Source: an uncultured Gammaproteobacteria bacterium
Lineage (GTDB): Bacteria; Pseudomonadota; Gammaproteobacteria; GCA-001735895
Assembly: GCA_937980285.1 (NCBI GenBank)
Contig: CALJQI010000078.1
Location: forward strand, 1-5,623
DNA: 5,623 nt
Direction: 5' to 3'
The notes under the pieces were generated by a model. It was not told where the DNA came from and made no database searches. It saw only the letters and a program-made list of their open reading frames with translations. Position 1 is the first letter of the stretch; each line of letters starts with the position of its first letter. Of this stretch, positions 1 to 5,611 are shown piece by piece. The translations under genes and the position numbers were made by a program.

Positions 1-1068
1 CGCAGGCTGCCGGACTGGATGCTGTACCTGTCTTCGGTTGTCGATATTGCGCTGCTGCTGGGCCTGATCTGGAGTTTTCACCTGCAGTACGAACAACCGC
101 CGTCGTTTTACCTGAAGGCGCCGACCTTGCTCTACCTGTTCATTTTTATCGCCATCAGGGCTTTGCACTTCGATCCGAGATTCGTTGTTTCGACCGGGCT
201 GAGCGCCGCTTTTGGCTGGGTGTTGATGGTGATCTATGTCATGTTCAGCGATCCGGCGGACAGCATGATTACGCGAAACTACGTCGAGTACATGACCTCC
301 AACAGTGTCCTGATCGGCGCCGAATTCGACAAGATCGTTTCGATACTGATGGTAACCGGTGTGCTGGCGTTGGCGCTGCAGCGCGCGCGCAGCCTGCTGG
401 TCGAATCGGTCATCGAAGGCAGCGCGGCGCGGGATTTGTCGCGCTTCGTGCCGGAGGAGGTGGCGCAAAAGGTCATACAGTCCGAGGAGGGCGCGATTAC
501 CGGCAAGGGCGAGGTTAGCGAATGCACGATTCTGTTCACCGATATCGAGGATTTCACGGCGATCAGCGAAACTCTGACCCCGGAGCAGCTGATCGAGGCC
601 CTGAACCATTATTTCAGCCTGATCGCCGGACCCATTAGCCAGTACGGCGGTGTCATCAGCCAGTTCCAGGGCGACGCGGTGCTGGCAACCTTCAACGCGC
701 CCCGGCCGGACGCCGATCACGCCGCCAACGCGGTGCGGGCGGCACTCGAAATCCAGTCGGTGCTCGAAGGCGTGGTTTTCGGCGACGATATCGCTTTCAA
801 CACGCGCGTCGGCATCAATACCGGTCCGGTGGTCGGCGGCCTGGTGGGCTCGGGTGACCGGGTTGGATACACCGTGCATGGCGACAACGTCAATCTGACC
901 GCGCGCCTGGAGCAGCTCAACAAGGACTATGGCACGCGTATCATCGTTTCCGACAGCACGCGGGCGCAGGTACCGGACAACCTGTTCGCGTTTCGGGAAC
1001 TCGATGAAGTATCGGTGCGGGGCCTGAAACGGCCGGTCAGGATCTACACCGTAAGCCGCGCCGACTGA
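1..1068 (+). CDS. Membrane-bound class III adenylate/guanylate cyclase, 5' end cut off by the window
   Basis: This protein probably makes cAMP (or another cyclic nucleotide) from the nucleoside triphosphate on the cytoplasmic side of the inner membrane. Residues are numbered from the first Met at base 19, but the frame is open to base 1 (RRLPDW before that Met), so the true start very likely lies upstream. About four hydrophobic segments are visible near residues 7-21, 35-50, 55-76 and 105-121. A linker (DLSRFVPEEVAQKV, about 139-152) follows, then a cyclase catalytic domain at about 165-345. The metal-binding Asp residues are D175 (FTDIEDFT) and D219 (QFQGDAVLA). The transition-state Asn and Arg are N292 and R296 (NVNLTAR). 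The usual substrate-selecting Lys is Q215 and the partner position is T285. Thr there is known from class IIIb cyclases; Gln is less usual. The family is secure. Substrate and stimulus are not shown by the sequence. The gene converges on the cyclic-nucleotide-binding/HD pair. Confidence 0.93.
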   Translation, partial: RRLPDWMLYLSSVVDIALLLGLIWSFHLQYEQPPSFYLKAPTLLYLFIFIAIRALHFDPRFVVSTGLSAAFGWVLMVIYVMFSDPADSMITRNYVEYMTSNSVLIGAEFDKIVSILMVTGVLALALQRARSLLVESVIEGSAARDLSRFVPEEVAQKVIQSEEGAITGKGEVSECTILFTDIEDFTAISETLTPEQLIEALNHYFSLIAGPISQYGGVISQFQGDAVLATFNAPRPDADHAANAVRAALEIQSVLEGVVFGDDIAFNTRVGINTGPVVGGLVGSGDRVGYTVHGDNVNLTARLEQLNKDYGTRIIVSDSTRAQVPDNLFAFRELDEVSVRGLKRPVRIYTVSRAD

Positions 1069-1079
1069 ATCGTCGCCGC

Positions 1080-1739
1080 TCAGCGCTGCTGGCTAATGTA
1101 ATCGAAGTAGCGCGCCAGGTTCGAGCGCGCCTGGGTTTCCAGGCGCTCGGCAAAGAAATCCGACAGGTAGAAGCGCTCCTTCGCCAGCAGGCAGTTCTGG
1201 AAACCGGTTTTTTTCCGGTAGTACTCGGCATCGCTGAGATCCGCGCTCTCGAGTCGCAGATTTTTACTGTCCTGTAGAAATTCGTCCCAGGAAAGGCCAA
1301 AGCTGGACAGGTCTATATCGACCATGTAGACCGCGTCGTCGTCTTCTAGCGAACTGCCGTCGTGCAGCGTCGCCATGATCAGCCGATCTACCAGGCCGCG
1401 GGTCTGATCGCTATGCACCCCGTCCGAAAACGCCAGGTAGAGCTCGGCGCTAAGTTTTTCGTTGTCGGGGCTGCCGGGCTCGAATATCACGTCATGGAAC
1501 CAGACCGCAAGTTCGAGCGCATCGGGATCGCTGGTCAGCGACTTGCATTGATCGAACATGGCAAGACATTGTTCGATATGAGCGAGGGTATGGTAGTGGC
1601 GCTGGGGTTCGCGATAGCCGTCGAGCAGGCGTCGATGGATGTCGGCGCTATTATCGGCCGCGCCGCCGATCAGGCATCGTTGCCAGAGCTGCTGGAAACG
1701 ATCAGGGCCGCTGATATCTCCGGCCGCGGCGGACGACAT
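1080..1739 (-). CDS. HD-superfamily putative metal-dependent phosphohydrolase (COG4339-like)
   Basis: The 219-residue protein resembles the COG4339 'predicted HD superfamily hydrolase' group, whose substrate is not established as far as I know. Numbered from the ATG at 1739, visible motifs are YHTLAH (H50, H54), WFHD (H82-D83, the HD pair), DNEKLSA (from D92), ATLHD (H126-D127) and a late acidic pair (D141, D143). A C-terminal ARSNL segment is also typical of the group. The spacing fits a complete metal site, and the length is normal for the group. It is probably cytoplasmic, since no signal peptide or membrane segment is seen. An in-frame TTG at 1742 is possible, but the ATG at 1739 is preferred. 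It overlaps the upstream stop as TGATG and has AGGA (1752-1749) 9 nt upstream. It should therefore be translated together with the cyclic-nucleotide-binding gene. The fold is confident; the reaction is unknown. Confidence 0.85.
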   Translation of the reverse strand: MSSAAAGDISGPDRFQQLWQRCLIGGAADNSADIHRRLLDGYREPQRHYHTLAHIEQCLAMFDQCKSLTSDPDALELAVWFHDVIFEPGSPDNEKLSAELYLAFSDGVHSDQTRGLVDRLIMATLHDGSSLEDDDAVYMVDIDLSSFGLSWDEFLQDSKNLRLESADLSDAEYYRKKTGFQNCLLAKERFYLSDFFAERLETQARSNLARYFDYISQQR

Positions 1740-1752
1740 CAAGCGCCGTCCT
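1737..1752 (-). promoter_or_regulatory. TGATG stop/start overlap with AGGA ribosome binding site
   Basis: On the minus strand the stop TGA (1741-1739) of the cyclic-nucleotide-binding gene shares its A with the ATG (1739-1737) of the HD gene. AGGA at 1752-1749, inside the upstream coding sequence, is 9 nt from that ATG. This arrangement is typical of translational coupling by terminating ribosomes and shows the two genes share an mRNA. Confidence 0.65.
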
Positions 1753-2206
1753 GTTGGTTAACCTGTTTTTGCAGCGTCTCGACTCGCGCGTGCGAGCGGC
1801 TCAGCTTGTCGCTGAGCATGCGAATGACGTCGAGTGCCACGTCGGCGTTTTCGCGCAGCATTCTGAAAAACATGTCGCCGGTTATTTTCATCACCCGCAG
1901 CTGGCCGCGGGTGACCAGTGTCGCGTTCCGGGGCGCGTTGTTGAGCAGACCGAGTTCGCCGATCAGCTGATTTTGCGACAGGGTGTCCGAAACCACCGGC
2001 CCGGCGTCGGTCTCGGTGACGATATCGACCGCGCCTTCCATGATGACATAGGCGAAATCGGCGCTGTCGCCGCTATTGAAAACGACGTCGCCGTCATCGA
2101 AGGAAACGATCTCGCTGGCAAACGCCAACAGCTTCAGCTTCGATGTTTCCATCTTCGCGAACATCGGGATTTTTCGAAGTAAATCTGTCTCTTCAGCAAG
2201 ATCCAA
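1739..2206 (-). CDS. Stand-alone cyclic-nucleotide-binding domain protein (Crp-like, no HTH)
   Basis: The 155-residue product is almost entirely one cyclic-nucleotide-binding beta-roll. An N-terminal helix (DLLRKIPMFAKM) leads into the roll (FDDGDVVFNSGDSADFAYVIMEG, about residues 36-58). The phosphate-binding cassette follows: GELGLLNNAPRNAT, with G83-E84 and the phosphate-contacting R93. A C-terminal helix (VIRMLSDKLSRSHARVETLQKQ) ends the protein and may form a coiled coil. There is no helix-turn-helix, so it is probably a ligand-responsive adaptor or regulatory subunit, not a transcription factor. I chose the TTG at 2206 because GGAG (2218-2215) lies 8 nt upstream and because MDLAEETDLLRK matches the usual N-terminus of such proteins as I recall them. 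An in-frame TTG at 2248 would add 14 unlikely residues. Its stop overlaps the HD gene's ATG by one base. The ligand is probably cAMP or cGMP, inferred from the family and the nearby cyclase. Confidence 0.87.
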   Translation of the reverse strand: MDLAEETDLLRKIPMFAKMETSKLKLLAFASEIVSFDDGDVVFNSGDSADFAYVIMEGAVDIVTETDAGPVVSDTLSQNQLIGELGLLNNAPRNATLVTRGQLRVMKITGDMFFRMLRENADVALDVIRMLSDKLSRSHARVETLQKQVNQQDGA

Positions 2207-2218
2207 GTGACATGCTCC
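2204..2218 (-). promoter_or_regulatory. Ribosome binding site that decides the TTG start of the cyclic-nucleotide-binding gene
   Basis: On the minus strand GGAG occupies 2218-2215, followed by an 8-nt spacer and TTG at 2206-2204. This is near-ideal spacing, and there is no ATG in frame until 2164, which would cut away the conserved N-terminal helix. The TTG at 2248 has no comparable site. Confidence 0.6.
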
Positions 2219-2350
2219 AAACGTCCTGCAGGCGTTTACCACGGTCAATTAACAAAGATTGGCACGGGCATGAGCACAATTCAAGGGTTTCGACAGGCCA
2301 GGAGCGCCCGACGGTTGCCGAGTCAGGGCTTAGCATGTCGATTCCCGGCC
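2207..2350 (-). other. 144-bp gap between the methyltransferase and the cyclic-nucleotide-binding gene
   Basis: The gap separates two genes on the same strand. I see no stable hairpin followed by a T-run that would end methyltransferase transcription. I also see no convincing -35/-10 pair: TTGAAT and TTGTGC elements on the minus strand lack a good -10 at 16-18 bp. It may hold a weak or activator-dependent promoter, or simply be read through. The only firm element is GGAG at 2218-2215. Confidence 0.35.
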
Positions 2351-3061
2351 TTATTTTCTGGCCCAGGCATAGTAGCCGGAAACCTGCAAATCGCTCCCCG
2401 GGCGTCGAAACAGGCGCAGCCCGATGCGGTCGACCCAGCGGGCGGGCGACATGCCGAATCGATGTTCGATATGCTTTTTCCAGAACTTGTGCAGGTTGAA
2501 AATCGACGAGTAGGGACCGCGGATCGAATAAAGCCTGACTTCCGAGAAGTCGCGTAACAACCATGCAATACCGTCGCGGCTGAACCGATAACCGTCGGTG
2601 AAGGTTAAATCCCGCGGTGCGTGGTAGCGGAACAGGAAAGGCAGGTGCAGCAACAGGTAACCGCCGGGCTGCAGCAGGTTATGAATCTGCGCGATGGCGG
2701 CAAAGGGGTCGTAGACGTGTTCCAGCACCGACAGGCAGACGACGCCGTCATATTTTCCATACTGCAGCCGGCTCGGGGCGCAGATGTCGTCGATGATATC
2801 CGCGGGTCGATGATCGAGGTTGACGTTGGTGGTTTCGATCTTGCCCTGTTCGAACAGGTTGAAACGATCGCGTGTCGACTGGCCTACGTCGAGCACCATC
2901 GAACAGTGGGCCGCCATGAAGCGCAGCTTCTCGTCGAGCAGGCCGGCGCTATCGTAGGCATAGTCGTGGTCGACGCTGCAGCGTCGAATCGCCTCGACGT
3001 GGCGCGCCATGGCGGCGGCGGCGATCGGATTTTCCCCTTCGCCGCGATCGTCGCCATTCAT
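2351..3061 (-). CDS. Class I SAM-dependent methyltransferase (Methyltransf_11-like)
   Basis: The 236-residue protein has a Rossmann-type methyltransferase core. Motif I is VLDVGQS (V56-S62), where the second and third Gly of the usual DxGxGxG are replaced. NVNLD follows, with D83 as the likely ribose-binding acid, then DIIDDIC (88-94). The core continues with YDGVVCLSVLEHVYDP (104-119), LLQPGGYLLLHLPF (129-142) and a substrate-side segment YHAPRDLTFTDGYRFSRDG (146-164). This last pattern resembles methyltransferases found in glycan and surface-polysaccharide clusters, but no such genes are in this window, so the substrate is unknown. It is likely cytoplasmic. The start is uncertain: the ATG at 3061 has no clear ribosome binding site, and the in-frame ATG at 3010 (residue 18) is an alternative that keeps the whole domain. 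The gene is divergent from the aldehyde dehydrogenase. Confidence 0.87.
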   Translation of the reverse strand: MNGDDRGEGENPIAAAAMARHVEAIRRCSVDHDYAYDSAGLLDEKLRFMAAHCSMVLDVGQSTRDRFNLFEQGKIETTNVNLDHRPADIIDDICAPSRLQYGKYDGVVCLSVLEHVYDPFAAIAQIHNLLQPGGYLLLHLPFLFRYHAPRDLTFTDGYRFSRDGIAWLLRDFSEVRLYSIRGPYSSIFNLHKFWKKHIEHRFGMSPARWVDRIGLRLFRRPGSDLQVSGYYAWARK

Positions 3062-3096
3062 GGCCGGGTTGCAGGCATTGTTTTCATGATCGACAG

Positions 3097-3102
3097 TTTA
3101 TA
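3097..3102 (-). promoter_or_regulatory. Possible -10 element for the methyltransferase gene
   Basis: On the minus strand TATAAA matches five of six bases of the sigma-70 -10 consensus and sits in the most AT-rich part of the window. It would place transcription initiation about 25-30 nt before the ATG at 3061. No good -35 lies 16-18 bp upstream; GTGACT (3128-3123) is 20 bp away. The call is therefore weak and would need an activator or another start. Confidence 0.25.
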
Positions 3103-3223
3103 TTTTTAACGAGCGCCGCATAAGTCACACTTGCCTGAAGGAGCATGAAAAAACCTGTTCCGCCCTTTCTCCAGTTTTCAATTGATCAAGCCCTCGGGAA
3201 ATCGCAACCCGCCCCGGTGTCGC

Positions 3224-3251
3224 TGGCATCTCCGTAATTGCGGGGATGCCA
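3224..3251. repeat. Inverted repeat / hairpin upstream of the aldehyde dehydrogenase gene
   Basis: TGGCATC (3224-3230) is perfectly complementary to GATGCCA (3245-3251). The pairing continues inward through a T/G position (3231/3244, a wobble in RNA) and CCG/CGG (3232-3234 with 3241-3243), leaving a 6-nt loop TAATTG. The stem is thus 11 pairs. No T-run follows on either strand, so it is not a standard intrinsic terminator. It lies 73 bp before the aldehyde dehydrogenase start, which suits an operator for a dimeric regulator or a 5' leader hairpin. Confidence 0.6.
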
Positions 3252-3324
3252 TTAACCATTTTCGCTTTAATCCGCCTGAAATTAACGCTAGTCTTGGTGC
3301 CAGCAAGGCAACCGGAATAAATCA

Positions 3325-4800
3325 ATGAAACACTACCAGATGTATATCGATGGCGAATGGTGCGATGCAGGGGACGGTGCTCAGCTGGAGTCGGTGAATC
3401 CGGCGACGGGTGAAGTCTGGGCAACCGCCGCGGTCGCGGGCGAAGCCGAGGTGAACCGCGCGGTAGCGGCCGCCAGCCGCGCGTTGAAAACGGGGCCCTG
3501 GGCGGAAATGAATGCCACCCAGCGCGGCAAGATGCTGCGCCGTCTCGGTGACCTGATCGGCGAGAATTCCGAGATGCTGGGTGAAATCGAAACCATCGAC
3601 AGTGGCAAACTGGCGAAGGAGACGCGCGCGCAAACCGGCTACGTTTCAGACTATTACTACTACTCCGCCGGGCTTGCCGACAAGATCCAGGGTGCGACCC
3701 TGCCAATCGACAAGCCCGATATGCATGTTTACACCAAGCGCGTGCCGATCGGAGTGGTAGCCGCGGTGGTGCCCTGGAACGCGCAGATGTTTCTCACTGC
3801 GACCAAGCTCGGGCCGGCGCTTGCGGCCGGCAACACCGTGGTGCTGAAGGCTTCCGAGGCGGCGCCTGCGCCGATGTTCGAGTTTGCGAAAATAGTTGAG
3901 CAGGCGGGTTTTCCGCCCGGCGTGATCAATGTCATCACCGGCTTCGGCGAGCCTTGCGGCCGCCTGTTGACCAGCCATCCCGAGGTTGCCCGGGTGGCGT
4001 TTACCGGCGGTCCCGAAACCGCGCGTCATATCGTGCGTAACAGCGCGGAAAACTTCGCCGTGGTGTCACTCGAGCTGGGCGGCAAGTCGCCCATCCTGGT
4101 GTTCGACGACGCCGATGTCGAGGGCGCGGTAAACGGCATCATCGCCGGCAACTTCGGCGCAACCGGGCAAAGTTGCGTAGCCGGTTCGCGCGTATTCATC
4201 CAGTCTTCGATTCGTGAGCAGATTCTCGAAAAGCTGGTCGAACGGGCTGGCCAGATCTGCATCGGCGATCCGCTCGGCGAAGACACGCAGGTCGGGCCAT
4301 TGTGTACCCGTGAACAGCTGGATCATATCTCCGAATCGGTCGAAGACGCGGTCAGCGAAGGCGCCAAACTGCTGTTTGGCGGCAAGCGTCCCGAGGGCTT
4401 CGACAGCGGCTGGTATTACAGTCCGACGATACTCGACTGCCCGCGCCAGGATATTCGTACCGTACGCGAGGAAATGTTCGGACCAATCCTGTCGGCGCTG
4501 TCCTTCGACACCGAGGAAGAGGCCATCGAAATGGCTAACAACTCGGATTTCGGGCTTGGCTCCGGGGTGTTCACCTCGAACGTCGCGCGCGCGATTCGAG
4601 TTTCGGACGCCATTCGTTCGGGCATCGTCTGGGTCAATACCTATCGCGTGATTTCGCCGATCGCGCCCTTCGGCGGGTTCAAGAACAGCGGCCCCGGGCG
4701 CGAGAGCGGAATCGACAGCATTTACGATTACACCCGTACCAAGACGGTCTGGATCAATACCTCGACCGAGCCGATGGCTAATCCGTTCGTCATGCGTTAG
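3325..4800 (+). CDS. NAD(P)+-dependent aldehyde dehydrogenase
   Basis: The 491-residue enzyme oxidises an aldehyde to the carboxylic acid with NAD+ or NADP+ and is probably a cytoplasmic oligomer. Its length is typical and no part is missing. All catalytic landmarks of the superfamily are visible: oxyanion N152 in VVPWNAQ, cofactor-contacting K175 in VVLKASE, the FTGG turn at 227-230 in the cofactor-binding domain, general base E250 in ELGGKSP, nucleophile C284 in GQSCVAGSR, and E383/F385 in REEMFGP. The C-terminus (TRTKTVWINTS ... ANPFVMR) completes the oligomerisation strand. The start at 3325 is supported by the usual YIDGEW opening, with a weak GGA 9 nt upstream. The substrate cannot be read from sequence; the family spans betaine, aliphatic and aromatic aldehydes, and no pathway partner is adjacent. 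A dyad and TTAA elements upstream may regulate it. Confidence 0.95.
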   Translation: MKHYQMYIDGEWCDAGDGAQLESVNPATGEVWATAAVAGEAEVNRAVAAASRALKTGPWAEMNATQRGKMLRRLGDLIGENSEMLGEIETIDSGKLAKETRAQTGYVSDYYYYSAGLADKIQGATLPIDKPDMHVYTKRVPIGVVAAVVPWNAQMFLTATKLGPALAAGNTVVLKASEAAPAPMFEFAKIVEQAGFPPGVINVITGFGEPCGRLLTSHPEVARVAFTGGPETARHIVRNSAENFAVVSLELGGKSPILVFDDADVEGAVNGIIAGNFGATGQSCVAGSRVFIQSSIREQILEKLVERAGQICIGDPLGEDTQVGPLCTREQLDHISESVEDAVSEGAKLLFGGKRPEGFDSGWYYSPTILDCPRQDIRTVREEMFGPILSALSFDTEEEAIEMANNSDFGLGSGVFTSNVARAIRVSDAIRSGIVWVNTYRVISPIAPFGGFKNSGPGRESGIDSIYDYTRTKTVWINTSTEPMANPFVMR

Positions 4801-4897
4801 AAAAACGGGGCAGGGGCCGAATCCCGATGCCGACCCGCGGCGGAGCAGTCTGATATCATATCGGCTGTATTGACGAGATTACGACTGCGGGAACGTT
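4801..4897 (+). other. 97-bp gap between aldehyde dehydrogenase and secreted-protein gene
   Basis: No clear terminator hairpin is seen after the aldehyde dehydrogenase stop. TATCAT (4854-4859) resembles a -10 element but has no -35 at the right distance. TTGACG (4870-4875) resembles a -35, but its -10 would fall on the start codon. GGGA (4889-4892), 5 nt before the ATG, is the likely ribosome binding site of the next gene. Transcription may be shared with the aldehyde dehydrogenase or start near 4865. Confidence 0.35.
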
Positions 4898-5611
4898 ATG
4901 AAACGACTCAAGACCCTGGCGCCCGTTTTAACGGCCCTGGCAATGACATTCGCGGCTGGCGCCGCCGAGGTCAAAACTGTGGATATCGGCGGCGTCGAAG
5001 TGCTTTACGATTACCGCCAAAATGAAACCGGCATAGCGATACTGACGCTGATCGCCCAGGTTGCGGAAACCAATAATTCATTGCGCGGATTGAAAAACAC
5101 GGATCGGCGCCGCCTGGGCAAACTGGGGCAACTGATTTACCAGTGCAAGCTGATGCAGTACAAAGCCGGCAAAAGCGATCCGGCGGGAGATGCCGGCCAG
5201 CCTTTCCTGGTCTCCAAAAACTACAGCCTGTTTACCGGCGTGGAGTTATCGCTGGAGGCCAACGAGCGCGTCGGTATCCAGGCCCGGGCGTTGCAGGCGG
5301 TCGACGACGAAAGCCTTTTTTCGCCCTCCCTCGGAAAAGGCGACGCGCATAAGGGAATGTGGGAAACCACGGCACAAGGTTCCGCGATAAACCTGAAACA
5401 GCTCAACGTCAACGTTTTCAGCGAGTCCGATTTGATCCAGACCTCTGAAAGTATCGATATCGTCGTCCGCTTTCCGGTGTTCCAGTTGAAGAAACCCGTG
5501 TCTCAATGGAGCTACAACTTCGCGCTGAAAGATTTCAAGCAGGCGATTCGGCATATCGATGAAAACTGTACCTCGGCCAGATTGCTCGAATTCGGCAAGC
5601 TGAATATCTGA
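4898..5611 (+). CDS. Secreted/periplasmic protein of unknown family
   Basis: I do not recognise the family of this 237-residue protein. It starts with a clear Sec-type signal peptide: a basic MKRLK, a hydrophobic core at about residues 7-20, and a likely cleavage after AGA (residue 22). There is no lipobox Cys, so a soluble periplasmic or secreted product is expected. The mature part has exactly two cysteines, C83 and C224, which could form a disulfide. It looks like a mixed alpha/beta domain: an opening strand VKTVDIGGVEVLYDYR (25-40), a basic helical stretch around 63-90, alternating strands about 104-195, and a final helix FKQAIRHIDENC (213-224). No catalytic motif, repeat or further membrane segment is seen. 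The start is supported by GGGA 5 nt upstream and the signal peptide. Whether it belongs with the aldehyde dehydrogenase is unknown. Confidence 0.75.
   Translation: MKRLKTLAPVLTALAMTFAAGAAEVKTVDIGGVEVLYDYRQNETGIAILTLIAQVAETNNSLRGLKNTDRRRLGKLGQLIYQCKLMQYKAGKSDPAGDAGQPFLVSKNYSLFTGVELSLEANERVGIQARALQAVDDESLFSPSLGKGDAHKGMWETTAQGSAINLKQLNVNVFSESDLIQTSESIDIVVRFPVFQLKKPVSQWSYNFALKDFKQAIRHIDENCTSARLLEFGKLNI

Larger units (their letters stand above)
3062..3324. other. Divergent intergenic region between methyltransferase and aldehyde dehydrogenase
   Basis: This 263-bp segment must carry the starts for both flanking genes. It holds an AT-rich stretch at 3097-3110 next to the methyltransferase, a strong dyad at 3224-3251, and three TTAA-containing elements at 3251-3286 next to the aldehyde dehydrogenase. 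A 30-codon reading frame at 3145-3237 is present but poorly supported. I found no tRNA-like fold and no riboswitch class I can name. Confidence 0.5.

Noticed and set aside
1362..1970. A 202-codon plus-strand open frame across the HD and cNMP-binding genes
   Set aside because: It lies antisense to two genes with strong family motifs, its translation shows no recognisable domain, and it crosses their junction. It is a shadow of GC-rich codon use.
2193..2568. Several overlapping open frames on both strands across the methyltransferase end and the following gap
   Set aside because: None has a recognisable domain or well-placed ribosome binding site, and all overlap the methyltransferase 3' end or the cyclic-nucleotide-binding gene's start.
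3121..3130. A TCACA half-site (3125-3129), considered as a CRP-type operator because of the nearby cAMP genes
   Set aside because: The matching TGTGA arm is absent at the required 6-bp spacing, so only half of the consensus is present.
3182..3189. TTGATCAA palindrome, considered as an FNR site
   Set aside because: FNR-type sites need a 4-bp spacer between TTGAT and ATCAA; here the arms run together, so it is just an 8-bp palindrome.
3145..3237. A 30-codon plus-strand ORF (MKKPVPPFLQFSID...) preceded by AAGGAG
   Set aside because: The AAGGAG (3138-3143) is only 1 nt from the ATG, too close to work as a normal ribosome binding site. The peptide has no signal or membrane segment, and its end overlaps the dyad at 3224-3251. 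Conservation data would be needed to revive it.
3125..3706. A 193-codon minus-strand frame covering the divergent region and the start of the aldehyde dehydrogenase
   Set aside because: The translation is rich in Arg, Ser and Pro, as expected of an antisense frame, and most of it lies over conserved aldehyde dehydrogenase sequence.
4214..4651. A 145-codon plus-strand frame inside the aldehyde dehydrogenase gene
   Set aside because: It is an out-of-frame shadow within the conserved catalytic domain, with Arg/Ser-rich composition and no motifs.
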